Source of the DNA: Agapanthus africanus
Taxonomy: Eukaryota > Streptophyta > Magnoliopsida > Asparagales > Amaryllidaceae
Direction: 5' to 3'
NCBI GenBank assembly: GCA_030015575.1
Contig: JASDDO010000014.1
Location: forward strand, 163,031,911 to 163,095,910
DNA length: 64,000 nt
The notes beneath the pieces were generated by a model that made no database searches, was not told the DNA's origin, and saw only the letters and a program-made list of their open reading frames with translations. Below, piece by piece: positions 48,065 through 60,379 of this stretch (within the stretch, counting starts at the first letter, position 1; each line of letters begins with the position of its first letter). The translations under genes were made by a program, and so were the position numbers.

Positions 48065-50311
48065 ATTTTCATGGTAAACAGTATATGATGCGCAGGTAAT
48101 GAGAAATGCAGTAACGGAATGAAACAATGTAAAGAACTGACCTGAGGGGGAACTAACGAATGTAACTCTGGATAGCAAGTCGAGATGTCTGTGATATACG
48201 TCTAGTTCTAGTCCAGGCTAAATCTTCTCCTCACACTGAGCATGCATACTCAGGTCGTCAGAGCGACACAATAGCAATATAATATATAAAATCATGTGAC
48301 AATTCTAACAGTGATAATAGATATATATAACAGTAGATCAATGGCAGTATAGGTATTAACATGCAGTAATCAATGCAGCGGAACAGTAAAAGCAGTAGAA
48401 TGATATGCCACGTATGTCAACACAGTAAGTAAGGTATATCAATGCCAGTATCCCTATCAGTCTCTAAGTCTCACTGTACAGGTCACTGATCCTATCGTCA
48501 GTCCAAGTGTGAGAGTCAACCACTCGCGAGTGTTCTCCACGTAGAACCCAAGGGCAAGGGACCACGGACCCAACATGTATATCACGGTAATAATCATGTA
48601 CCCTGTAAATCTCCATATATCTCCCTAAATATATAAGCCGGCATGGGACTCCCGAGATTCTGTTGAACTCATACTCAAACTACCCCACACCCCGTGGTCT
48701 ACATCAAACGCTAACCATAACCCTAACTACTAATCGGTCCGTGACAAGTCTGCGCGAGAACTGGAGGCAGGACCTCCATCAAGCACGTCCCGACTAATAC
48801 CTAAGATAAATGGCAGTGTCTGGTGCCTTATCTGTGACACCCGTGAAAGAGCTTCCATAAGTGTCCCATACCACTTATAGTCACACGTACACGTGTCCCA
48901 CAGACGTCAACAATGCAATATAATAATAAGGTTCACTGATTGTGTACAAGTACGTATCACTTTCACTTATTCACTGATACACGAATACTAACGTACTTGC
49001 CACAATCATCACTAATACCTAACACTGGGTAATGCACGTTATCACTAGGTTATCTATGCAGTGACATGTGTATGATATGATGCGTAAACAATATGTAAAG
49101 CATGGTTAAGGTGTCATAAAACAGTATTCTATCACTTGCACGATTTATCATGAATCGTACGTGTACAGTTTAGCGAAACGATAAACAGGTAATAATTAGT
49201 ATGTTTAGTTATCTATCCATAGAATTTATTTTCATGCCAATCAGGTTCCAGGATCACTAATTATAGCCATTTCATTTTAAGCGTTCATGGCTGGAAATCC
49301 GGTTTCAGAATCGGAAGTCCGTTTCGTAACGCAATTTAATCCTAGTTGGGATCAGAATTTACCAATGCTACAGTTGAACGAAATCTAGGGTTTTCAATAA
49401 GGTTTTCAACCCAGTAGACGGATTCTCAATCGCGTCTGTACGTCAGGAGATATACATTGTTTAACATTAGTATGTCAATTCTGATTCTGTTGGGACTGTT
49501 ATATATCCCGATCTATTAAATTACAGATTAAATAACAAACGATAACGAAACAGAATGAAACCACTTGTGTTGTCTAGATAACAGGTTCACCTACAATAAA
49601 AAGTGGATTTCCGCAACCTACAAGTTAAGGAAATAGGGTGGTGCTCATTACGGGACAGTAAACCACAACTGGAGTCGCTCTGGACTGCAGTCCAGAGTCA
49701 CACTCCGTTCCAAATCTTGTCACCATTTAAGTACAGAAACTAATAGAAACTTGTATAGAGTTAAAGTTCGTCGAGTTGTCTTCGATTTGAGCCCTCGAAC
49801 GCATTATTCCAGTATGTATATAATTTATGGTGATTTTAACGGTTTTCAGGTACAATAAAATTCCAGTTTTACTAGTAAACTTGGGGGTAGTCATTTTAGT
49901 CGTTAAAGGTCATATTGTTCAACGAAATTCACACACTAGATTCACGGCCATACGGGCCAGCTTATACAATCGAGTTCCGCCAAATTAAATGATAATTTTC
50001 CTTGAGAACATGTATCGAACAGTTGCGTCGTAATATTTAACAGAAAAGTAAAACATGTGATATACACGATTGTAATACGTAATTATCATAAAGTAGCATG
50101 TAGCAAGTAGAGAACTTGCCTGGACACGTTTCGGGGATGTATGGTGACGGTAACGTCACGACCGCGAGACACACGCGCGGCACGGCAACTTGACTTGGCT
50201 CGAATCTCGAGTCTCGGCAGCGGCGGCTTGGTTGCTGGGGTTTTGACGGCGAGGGTGATGGTCGTTGGTGTGAGATTGCTCGCTGTGGTGGTGGCCGGAA
50301 GAGGGAGTGTT

Positions 50312-50346
<35 letters not shown>

Positions 50347-50454
50347 CGAGAAAGAGAGAGAGAGGAATGAGAGAGAGAGAGAGAGAACTGAGAGAGAGAT
50401 TGTGAGAGATCAGTGAGAGAGAGAGTGAGGAAGAGAGAACAGAATGAGAGAGAT
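48065..50454 (-). repeat. element B 3' LTR, middle part
   Basis: It matches the right LTR of B from 63298 on (TTTCATGGTAAACAG onward). It holds the 20-nt palindrome CTCTGGACTGCAGTCCAGAG (49678-49697), the hairpin at 49293-49320 and a splice-donor-like AGGCAAGT (rc of 50114-50121). The (GA)n-rich end 50318-50454 received insertion A. Confidence 0.85.
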
Positions 50455-53400
50455 TGTAATACCCAGTCCTTTTGAATACCAATATCCGTATTTTTGTCAC
50501 TCTCAAAATTTATTTATTTTATAATTATTATTTGTATTATTCTAAAAACCCAAATCCTAATCTAATCTCATATATTTTAATTTTCCCTAACCCAAACCCT
50601 CATTCCCTTCCTCTTTTATTATCCCCTTTCTTTTTCATTTTTAGCCCAGCCGTTACTTTCCCCAAGCCCAGAGCCGGCCCACTCCTCTAATCATTTTCTC
50701 ATTCACTTAAAATCCCAAGCCCGGCCCCTTTCTTTTCCCTACTATCTTATCCTTTGGCCCGAGCCCATTTTCCCTCCCCAGCCCATTAAAATAACAATTA
50801 TCCCACCTCATTTCTTTTAAATCCCTTCAAATCTAAACCCAAATCTCCTCTATAAATTCCTATTAAACCACCAAGTTAATGCCTCTTTAATCCCAATTAA
50901 TTTCCCCCATTAATCCCTTTTAAAATCCTATTAATCACCACTTAATTCTCATTCATTCTATTCCCCCTCTCTCATCTCACCCATGTTCTTTCTCTCTAAT
51001 TCCCTCTCTCTCTCAATTTCTCTAATTCTCTCTCTCTCTCTCTCTAATTCTATCTCTCTCTCTCTCTCTCTAATTCTCTCTTCCTCTCTCTCTAAATTTC
51101 TCTCTCTTTATCAGCGTCCCACCCTCCCTCACATCAAATCAAGGAACAGCGTGAAGCAGCGAAGAAAAGGAAGGCACGAAAAGCAGCTAGATCGAGTGGA
51201 ATTGTCGGATTCCAAAGGACTGAGCCGGTGCTGCGTTCGTGGCGTGATCATGCTGATACCACCGCAGTATTATTGTCGACACATTTCCAGAAAAGTATTT
51301 TACTTGCTACATGCTAATCTATTCGTGTTATAAACTCAAATCGTATAACTTACAAATTTACAATTTCCAATACATTATATGACATACCTGTTCGATACAT
51401 GATCCCAATAAAAATATTCATCTAATTTGACGGAATTGGATTTCCTATGCTGGCCCATGTAGTGATGAATGCGGTGTATAAATTTCACTGGATAATACGA
51501 CTATTAACGACTAAAACGATTACCCCCAAGTATACCTGTAAAACTGGAAATTTCTTATATCTGAAAACCGTTAAAATCACCATAAATTATGTACATACTG
51601 GAATGATACGTTCGAGGGATTAAATCGAAGCCAACTCGACGAACTATAACCCTATGTAAATTTCTAATTGTTTCTGTACTTAAACTGTGACGATATTTGG
51701 ATTGGAGTACGACTCTGGACTGCAGTCCAGAGCGACTCTGTTTACTGTGTGCTGTCCCGTGATGAGCACCACCCTGTTTCCTTAACCCGTAGGTTGCATA
51801 ACTCCGCTGTTTATGAAATTTGAATCTGATAGCTAGACAACAGAAGCGGTTTCATTCTGTTTCGTTATCGTTTGTTATTTAATCTGTAATTTAATAGATA
51901 GGGACGTATAACAGTCCCAACAGAATCAGAATTGACATACTAGTATTGAACAGTGTGTATCTCCTGATGTACAGACGCGATTGAAGGTTTGTCTATTGCG
52001 TTGAAAACCTTACTGAAAATCCTAGATTTCATTCAACTGTAGAGTCGCTGAATTCTGATCCCAACTGGGATTAAAATGCGTTGCGAAACGGACTTCCGAT
52101 TCTGAAACCGGATTTCCAGCCGTGAACGCTTAAAAGGAAATGGCCATAACTAGTGATCCTGAAACCCGATTGGCATGAAACCAAACTCGTTGGATAGATA
52201 ACTGAACATACTATTTATTCCCCGTTCATCTTTTCACTAAACTGTAACCGTATAATTTATGATAAATCGTGCAAGTGATAGAATACTGTTTTATGACACC
52301 TTAACCATGCTTTACATACTGTTTACGCATCATATCATACACATGTCACTGCATAGATAACCTAGTGATAACGTGCATTACCCAGTGTTAGGTATTAGTG
52401 ATGATTGTGGCAAGTACGTTAGTGTTCGTGTATCAGTGAATAAGTGAAAGTGACACGTACTTGTACACAATCAGTGAACCTTATTATTCTATTGCATTGT
52501 CGACGTCTGTGGGACGCGTGTACGTGTGACTATAAGTGGTATGGGACACTTATGGAAGCTCTTTCACGGGTGTCACAGATAAGGCACCAGACACTGCCAT
52601 TTATCTTAGGTATTAGTCGGGACGTGCTTGATGGAGGTCCTGCCTCCAGTTCTCGCGCAGACTTGTCACAGACCGATTGGTAGTTGAGGTTATGGTTAGC
52701 GTTTGATGTAGACCACGGGGTGTGGGGTAGTTTAAGTGTGAGTTCAACAGAATCTCGGGAGTCCCATGCCGGCTTATATATATATGGAGATATATGGAGA
52801 TTTACATGGTACATGATTATTACCGTGAGTTACATGTTGGGCCCGTGGTCCCTTGCCCTTGGGTTCTACCCTTGGGTGGAGGACACTCGCAAGTGGTTGA
52901 CTCTCACACTTGGACTGACGATAGGCTTAGTGACCTGTACAGTGAGACTTAGAGACCGATAGGGATGATAGCATCGATATACATACTTACTGTGTTGACA
53001 TACGTGGCATATCATTCTATTGCTTTCACCGTTCCACTGCTTTGATTACTGCATGTTCATACCTGTACCGTCACTAATTTTACTGTTATATATATTTATT
53101 ATCGATGTTAGAGTTATCACTTATTTATACATATTATATTGCTATTGTGTCGCTCTGACGACCTGAGTATGCATGCTCAGTGTGAGGAGAGGATTTAGCC
53201 TGGACCGGGACTAGACGTACATCACGGACATCTTGATTAGCTATCCAGAGTTATTCTCTTTTGTTTTCCATCAGGTCGGTTCTTTATACTGTTTTGTTCC
53301 AGTACTGTATTTCTCATTACCTGCGCATTATTTGCTGATTACCACTTAAAGCTAGAAGCCGAAGTGTGACCACGACAGGAAATTTCCTTGACTGTAGGAG

Positions 53401-53456
53401 CATGGCCGGCCTTGTCAACCCCTCGTATTCCGTATTTTGGGAAGCGGTGCGTGACA
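50455..53456 (+). repeat. element A 5' LTR (3002 bp)
   Basis: TATA-like CTCTATAAAT at 50848-50857, then a (CT)n-rich leader (about 50990-51110). Where the other family LTRs have AGGCAAGT, this copy has AGAAAAGT (51289-51296), so the donor-like site is lost here. Palindrome at 51713-51732 and hairpin at 52090-52117. Terminal GTGACA at 53456. Confidence 0.92.
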
Positions 53457-53465
53457 TGGTTTAGT

Positions 53466-53478
53466 TGGTATCAGAGCC
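53466..53478 (+). other. element A primer binding site (initiator Met tRNA)
   Basis: TGGTATCAGAGCC, nine bases after the LTR end. Confidence 0.9.
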
Positions 53479-53813
53479 AGGTTTTGCTTCGATTGGGATT
53501 GCAGTTTTCCGTGTAGAGCTTGACAATCTAAGACATCCCTCAGTCTAGATTGTAAACTTGATATCCTTGATCCATAATCACATTGTGTGTTCCGCTATCC
53601 ATTCGCTAGGGTTTCGGGTGACTTGGCAAGGTTACGTGGTTGTAATTGCACTACCGTACTCTGTTTAAGTGACTTAGAATCCTACCGTTGATTTTCCACT
53701 TGTAATGAATTTCATCACATCTGATATTATTGAATCTTTGCCCAATCCACATTATATTTTGATTCTTATAGCTTGTGCCTTATATCATCCTCAAAAATTA
53801 TTGTTTCAGGATC

Positions 53814-54227
53814 ATGTCGACCAACGACTCTTTCTCTATCTCCATTCCCCAGAATCAGACTATTGAGATCCTGAGTGTACTTCAAGGTTTAAAGGAAGCC
53901 CAGGAGCGAATAAACGACTTATTAGCTGAAGGACTAAGAAGACAAGTGAGTCGGACACCAGCGGGAGTCTCCAATCATAAAGGGATTCATGCTAGACGAG
54001 GAAAAGAGAAGAAGATAAAGCGCCAAATTGTTTCCTCGCGACAGAAGCAACTGAAGACCCAGTGTTGCGGGTACTGTAAGAGACCAGGACATCTTCAGAG
54101 GGAGTGTCGCCGCGCTCAAGGGAAATGTCAAATTTGCGGATCCAGCGAACATCTCATCAACGGTTGCCCAAAAAGGAAGGAGCTACAAGGAGGAGACTCG
54201 TCCACACTCCCCACTTCTGCCAAGTGA
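53814..54227 (+). CDS. element A ORF1: gag-like coiled-coil protein with two CCHC zinc knuckles
   Basis: 137 residues from MSTNDSFS. Residues 15-43 look like an amphipathic helix or short coiled coil (TIEILSVLQGLKEAQERIND onward), 55-80 are very basic, and two zinc knuckles follow: C85-x2-C88-x4-H93-x4-C98 and C105-x2-C108-x4-H113-x4-C118. It therefore resembles a nucleocapsid with a small multimerising N-terminus, lacking a normal capsid domain. It would package element RNA. A pyrimidine tract and TTTCAG end at 53809, four bases before the ATG, so translation may follow splicing. I chose the ATG at 53814 over an upstream start for that reason. The same ORF is broken in element B. Confidence 0.8.
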   Translation: MSTNDSFSISIPQNQTIEILSVLQGLKEAQERINDLLAEGLRRQVSRTPAGVSNHKGIHARRGKEKKIKRQIVSSRQKQLKTQCCGYCKRPGHLQRECRRAQGKCQICGSSEHLINGCPKRKELQGGDSSTLPTSAK

Positions 54228-54609
54228 TGATTATTGCGTAGTTCGAACTTTGAGAATAAAGCGGACCCAACACAGGATTCAACTCGCGTAACGAGAATGC
54301 AGCGGTCTAACAATCAAAGAAGAATTTTCATGTTTTCTAATTTCAGTAATAATATTGTCATCCTCTTATAAATATTTCTTTCCATTTGAAATCTTGTATC
54401 CGTCGAATTTTTAGTTGAATGCAATAAAACTTTGAATCGTAATATATATATCATTCTCTTGTCTTTCTCCTTATTTATACTATTCATTATCACGGCATTT
54501 TTATCCTGATTTTTCAGTTCCTGCCACCGTATATTTTCCTATACTTCGTACCCTGAGCTATTCTCTTGATGTATTTCACTGTTTAATCATGACCCTTTCC
54601 TTTCAGGCC

Positions 54610-55080
54610 ATGGCCCATCCTGGAGCAGCGCCGCATCTAGATGAGGATGCACAGTCATGCGTTTCCTTAGACTGCAAGATGATGAGTTCTGACGATGAGA
54701 TCAATGATCCCCAGGTCATTTTCGGAAACAGCGATTCAGAGGACGAAGGAGCAGTCGCCCCAGAGTTTAACATGATAGACGATTCCAACGAAGAGGAAGG
54801 AGACCCTGAAAAGAACCCGATAGAGGAAGATCCCGAGAAAGACCCGATAGAAGAAAACCCAGTGGAGGAAAATCCCATGGAAGAGAATCCAGAAGAAGAG
54901 AATCACATGGAAGTAGGTCCTGATGAAGGAGCTCCAGCCGAGGAAGAAGGACCAGAAGAACAAGACCCTGCTGTGGAAGAACTCCTAATGGCGGTCCCCG
55001 CGAGGCGCTATGGAAATGGACGTCCCTACCTGAGTGCGCGAGCCTACCGCAACCTGCTGAATCTCCACAACTGCGACTGA
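54610..55080 (+). CDS. element A ORF2: acidic protein of unknown function
   Basis: 156 residues from MAHPGAAP. Residues about 20-115 are extremely acidic, with repeats of the type E-(D/N)-P-(I/V/M)-E-E. The last 40 residues are not acidic and read DPAVEELLMAVPARRYGNG then RPYLSARAYRNLLNLHNCD. This tail is the part best kept in element B. A pyrimidine-rich CTTTCAG ends at 54606 just before the ATG, as for ORF1. Acidic proteins with such E-E-D-P repeats occur in gag-proximal or gag C-terminal parts of some plant gypsy elements, but I cannot name a function. Confidence 0.7.
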   Translation: MAHPGAAPHLDEDAQSCVSLDCKMMSSDDEINDPQVIFGNSDSEDEGAVAPEFNMIDDSNEEEGDPEKNPIEEDPEKDPIEENPVEENPMEENPEEENHMEVGPDEGAPAEEEGPEEQDPAVEELLMAVPARRYGNGRPYLSARAYRNLLNLHNCD

Positions 55081-56286
55081 CGGGATTTTTTTTAGATGTT
55101 GTCTTCTCTGGCCAAATAAATTTATGTATAGTTTAGGGCCACCTTCATTTTTTGAAAGTGCTTTGTTTCGAATCTTCTTGAATAAAATAAATTTTCTGAG
55201 TTCGAAAATCTTTTGTTTACTGGTTCACTCGATGCTTTGATTTTTTCCCTTTACTGTTTTCCTCCTGAGACCCCTTACTGTCCACACCTATACCTTGTGA
55301 TGTTTCGACCCTCACTCAGATTAACCAGTACCACACTCAATCTTTTTAGAGGTCCACCCTCCATCCTTTGTCTGTGCTTCGTTTGAGATCCTTCTGGGAG
55401 GGGAAATTGATGGTAAAATTTCCGAGTTAGCTGATCCTTCGGATTTTTTCGCTTGATGTGTCGACCGTTTCCTTCCCATACATTCCCTCCCCTCCCGAGG
55501 TTCATTACTATTCACCCTTACACACTAGGCTGAACCGACCCCAACCTCTTCGACCTTCAGTCTAAAGCCGTCACACTCCAACCTTTTGAATGAGCCATAC
55601 TCCATTGTAATCCCTACCCTAGCTAGCCCTATACATTTTTGTGCTTTTCCCTGTTACCCTAACTATAGTTAGGGACATCATTATTCGAAAATTTAGTTTC
55701 ATTATTTTGTATTTATCGAAGAGTGCGTGATATTGACTACTCCGTTTTATGTATTTTAAGTACACTACTATTCTCCTCATTTTTCGGTAGCGCGACCATA
55801 TGTATTACACATATTATTTTGGTACTATGTTTCTTATTTTCACCATATAGTTTTCTAAGTTATGTTAAAATGGTTTGACTGATACGTTATTCTAAAAATG
55901 TTTTAAACCACCGTCAAGTCCTTCACTGCTTCAATATGATTATACCTTATACTTACTATTTCTACTGTGCTACTTTTGATATAGTTATATGTGCACATAT
56001 TTAGGTTTCGATTTTATCGAACACGCCTCGAATATTATTATTCGTTATTGTTATTATATTCTCGTATGCATGTAGTTTTCCCTTATAGTTGTTCCTACCT
56101 TATACTTATTTAGACCTATCCTTTTGTATGTTGTTCTTACATATATAGACCTTCAAAATTTTATCCACCCATTTTAAGTAAATTGCTATGTATTAGTGTT
56201 CGATGTGGTAACTTTTCGCTTACTATTTTATAGCTTGTCGTTTCTTTTAAATTTCGAGGACAAAATTTTTTGTAAGGGTGGTATGA
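55081..56286 (+). other. element A 3' non-coding internal region and polypurine tract
   Basis: 1.2 kb without coding signal. It ends with the gypsy-like TTTCGAGGACAAAATTTTTT and a polypurine tract AAGGGTGG (56274-56281) just before the 3' LTR. Confidence 0.75.
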
Positions 56287-59256
56287 TGTAATACCCAGTC
56301 CTTTTGAATACCAATATCCGTATTTTTGTCACTCTCAAAATTTATTTATTTTATAATTATTATTTGTATTATTCTAAAAACCCAAATCCTAATCTAATCA
56401 CATATCTTTTAATTTTCCCTAACCCAAACCCTCATTCCCTTCCTCTTTTATTATCCCCTTTCTTTTTCATTTTTAGCCCAGCCGATACTTTCTCCAAGCC
56501 CAGAGCCGGCCCACTCCTCTAATCCTTTTCTCATTCACTTAAAATCACAAGCCCGGCCCCTTTCTTTTCCCTACTATCTTATCCTTTGGCCCGAGCCCAT
56601 TTTCCCTCCCCAGCCTATTAAAATACCAATTATCCCACCTCATTTCTTTTAAATCCCTTCAAATCCAAACCCAAATCTCCTCTATAAATTCCTATTAAAC
56701 CACCAAGTTAATGCCTCTTTAATCCCAATTAATTTCCCCCATTAATCCCTTTTAAAATCCTATTAATCACCACTTAATTCTCATTCATTCTATTCCCCCT
56801 CTCTCATCTTACCCATGTTCTTTCTCTCTAATTCCCTCTCTCTCTCTCAATTTCTCTAATTCTCTCTCTCTCTAATTCTCTCTTCCTCTCTCTCTAAATT
56901 TCTCTCTCTTTATCAGCGTCTCACCCTTCCTCACATCAAATCAAGGAACAGCGTGAAGCAGCGAAGAAAAGGAAGGCACGAAGAGCAGCTAGATCGAGTG
57001 GAATTGTCGAATTCCAAAGGACTGAGCTGGTGCTGCGTTCGTGGCGCGATCGTGCTGATACCACCGCAGTATTATTGTCGACACATTTCCAGGCAAGTAT
57101 TTTACTTGCTACATGCTAATCTATTCGTGTTATAAACTCAAATCGTATAACTTACAAATTTACAATTTCCGATACATTATATGACATACCTGTTCGATAC
57201 ATGATCCCAATGAAAATATTCATCTAATTTGACGGAATTGGATTTCCTATGCTGGCCCATGTAGTGATGAATGCGGTGTATAAATTTCACTGGATAATAC
57301 GACTATTAACGACTAAAACGATTACCCCCAAGTATACTTGTAAAACTGGAAATTTCTTGTATCTGAAAACCGTTAAAATCACCATAAATTATGTACATAC
57401 TGGAATGATGCGTTCGAGGGCTTAAATCGAATCTGACTCGATGAACTATAACCCTATATAAATTTCTAATTGTTTCTGTACTTAAACTGTGACGATATTT
57501 GGATCGGAGTGCGACTCTGGACTGCAGTCCAGAGCGACTCTGTTTACTGTGTGCTGTCCCGTGATGAGTACCACCCTGTTTCCTTAACCCGTAGGTTGTG
57601 GAACTCCGCTTTTTATGAAAGGTGAATCTGATAGCTAGACAACAGAAGTGGTTTCATTCTGTTTCGTTATCGTTTGTTATTTAATCTGTAATTTAATAGA
57701 TAGGGACGTAAAACAGTCCCAACAGAATCAGAATTGACATACTAGTATTGAACAGTGTGTATCTCCTGACGTACAGATGCGATTGAAGGTCTGTCTATTG
57801 CGTTGAAAATCATACTGAAAACCCTAGATTTCATTCAACTGTAGGGTCGCTGAATTCTGATCCCAACTGGGATTAAAATGCGTTGCGAAACGGACTTCCG
57901 ATTCTAAAACCGGATTTCCAGCCGTGAACGCTTAAAAGGAAATGGCCATAACTAGTGATCCTGAAACCCGATTGGCATGAAACCAAACTCGCTGGATAGA
58001 TAACTGAACATACTATTTATTCCCCGTTCATCGTTTCACTAAACTGTAACCGTATAATTTATGATAAATCGTGTAAGTGATAGAATACTGTTTTATGACA
58101 CCTTAACCATGCTTTACATACTGTTTACGCATCATATCATACACATGTCACTGCATAGATAACCTAGTGATAACGTGCATTACCCAGTGTTAGGTATTAG
58201 TGATGATTGTGGCAAGTACGTTAGCGTTCGTGTATCAGTGAATAAGTGAAAGTGACACGTACTTGTACACAATCAGTGAACCTTATTATTCTATTGCATT
58301 GTCGACGTCTGTGGGACGCGTGTACGTATGACTATAAGTGGTATGGGACACTTATGGAAGCTCTTACACGGGTGTCACAGATAAGGCACCAGACACTGCC
58401 ATTTATCTTAGGTATTAGTCGGGACGTGCTTGATGGAGGTCCTGCCTCCAGTTCTCGCGCAGACTTGTCACAGACCGATTGGTAGTTGAGGTTATGGTTA
58501 GCGTTTGATGTAGACCACGGGGTGTGGAGTAGTTTAAGTGTGAGTTCAACAGAATCTCGGGAGTCCCATACCGGCTTATATATATGGAGATATATGGAGA
58601 TTTACATGGTACATGATTATTACCGTGAGTTACATGTTGGGCCCGTGGTCCCTTGCCCTTGGGTTCTACCCTTGGGTGGAGGACACACGCGAGTGGTTGA
58701 CTCTCACACTTGGACTGACGATAGGCTTAGTGACCTGTACAGTGAGACTTAGAGACCGATAGGGATGATAGCATCGATATACATACTTACTGTGTTGACA
58801 TACGTGGCATATCATTCTATTGCTTTCACTGTTCCACTGCTTTGATTACTGCATGTTCATACCTGTACCGTCACTAATTTTACTGTTATATATATTTATT
58901 ATCGCTGTTAGAGTTATCACTTATTTATACATATTATATTGCTATTGTGTCGCTCTGACGACCTGAGTATGCATGCTCAGTGTGAGGAGAGGATTTAGCC
59001 TGGACCGGGACTAGACGTACATCACGGACATCTTGATTAGCTATCCAGAGTTATTCTCTTTTGTTTTCCATCAGGTCGGTTCTTTATACTGTTTTGTTCC
59101 AGTACTGTATTTCTCATTACCTGCGCATTATTTGCTGATTACCACTTAAAGCTAGAAGCCGAAGTGTGACTACGGCAGGAAATTTCCTTGACTGTAAGAG
59201 CATGGCTGGCCTTGTCAACCTCTCGTATTCCGTATTTTGGGAAGCGGGACGTGACA
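56287..59256 (+). repeat. element A 3' LTR (2970 bp)
   Basis: Same order of marks as the 5' LTR: TATA-like at 56681-56689, (CT)n at about 56822-56915 (shorter than in the 5' copy), AGGCAAGT donor-like site intact at 57091-57098, palindrome at 57515-57534, hairpin at 57892-57919. Most of the 32-bp length difference is in the microsatellite. Confidence 0.92.
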
Positions 59257-59261
59257 GAGAT

Positions 59262-60379
59262 GCAAGCAGAGAGGGGAGAGACAAAGAGAGAGAACCAGAG
59301 AGATATTGAGAAAGAGAGAGAGAGTGTGAGAACAGAGAGAGAAAGAGCAGAGAGGCAGAGTTAGAGAAAGAGAACACGGTGAGATGACGACGACGACGAT
59401 GATGATGATGTTGATGATGCTGCGGTCGAGGAGTACGATGGTGGTGGGGTCGTCGCCGTCGTCGAGGGAAGCGGGCGAGGCTCGGTGGCGGGGGCATGCA
59501 GGGCTCGAGCTCGACGGAGGGGTGAGTTGCGAGGGAGTTCTGTGGGTGTGAGATAGTGAACGAGGGAGGAGGGTAATAGGTCATGGTCGTCGCCGTCAGG
59601 GCGAGTGGCGAGTGGTGATGGGTTCTACGTGAAGACGAGGGCGATGGTGAGTGTGGGTGCGGGTTCGAGAGAGGAGCGGGATGAGGGAAAGTGATGTGAG
59701 TGAGGGAGAGAGGAAAGGACGAGGCGCGCGTTGTGGGAGTAACTGCGCTCGAGCGCGGCGTGGGCGCGAGGTGCGACGAAGTGTGCGCGAGCGTTGGCGA
59801 GAAGGGTGGATCGCGCGAGCGGGGGAGAAGGAGGTAGCCGTTGGGGGAGAAAGGAGAAATGGGTCGGGTCGTGAAGCGGGCGCGGGTGAGGGGATGAGTG
59901 GACCGGGCCAGCGCAAGGAAAAATGGATTTAAATGGGAAAAATGAAAGCGGGCCGGAAACGAGTTGGGCTAGAGAAAATATAGAGAAAATTTTGAGGAGA
60001 AAAGAGTGGGTGGGCTCGGCTGAGAAAAATTTGCTGGGCTAAAAATAAAAGTAAAAGAATTATAATGGAATGAGAAAGGGAACGGGCTAAAGTTTAAAAA
60101 GGAGTTTAATTTAAAAAAAAGGAATGGGCTGGGTTTAGGATAATATTTAGAACTAGGGTTTTAGATTAGAAATATAAAACAGCTAGAGTAAAAAAAAACT
60201 AGAAATATATAAATATAGGGAAATGTATTTCGATGAAGAATAAATCTATAGTTTGGGTTTGGGCTAAAAAGTTTTTAAATAAATCAATAATTATAAATAA
60301 AATGAATAATAAAAATAAGAACTTTATCAGTTAAAGAGAGATACGTATTTTGGTATAAAAAAAAGGGCTGGGTGTTACA
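59262..60379 (-). repeat. element B 3' LTR, U3 end right of insertion A
   Basis: The LTR starts TGTAACACCCAGCCC on the minus strand at 60379, related to the A start TGTAATACCCAGTCC. A GA- and GC-rich stretch, 59262-59920, gives long spurious frames on both strands (Arg/Pro/His-rich). The left end continues from 50449 across insertion A. Confidence 0.82.

Larger units (their letters stand above)
50455..59256 (+). mobile_element. element A: complete non-autonomous gypsy-type LTR retrotransposon (TR-GAG-like)
   Basis: 8802 bp with LTRs 50455-53456 and 56287-59256, both TGTAATAC...GTGACA, flanked by perfect 5-bp duplications GAGAT (50450-50454 and 59257-59261). The internal region is only 2830 bp: primer site, two small ORFs, polypurine tract. 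No protease, RT, RNase H or integrase is found in any frame, so it must borrow them. The sequence before the 3' LTR (TTTCGAGGACAAAATTTTTT, then AAGGGTGG) resembles Ty3/gypsy elements, which is why I assign that superfamily. Sampled LTR divergence is about 2-3 percent over 400 bp. It is the youngest insertion in its nest. Confidence 0.9.

Noticed and set aside
59117..59932. Arg/Pro/His-rich open frames of 93-155 residues on both strands
   Set aside because: GA- and GC-rich LTR sequence of element B, open in several frames, running across the A/B boundary.
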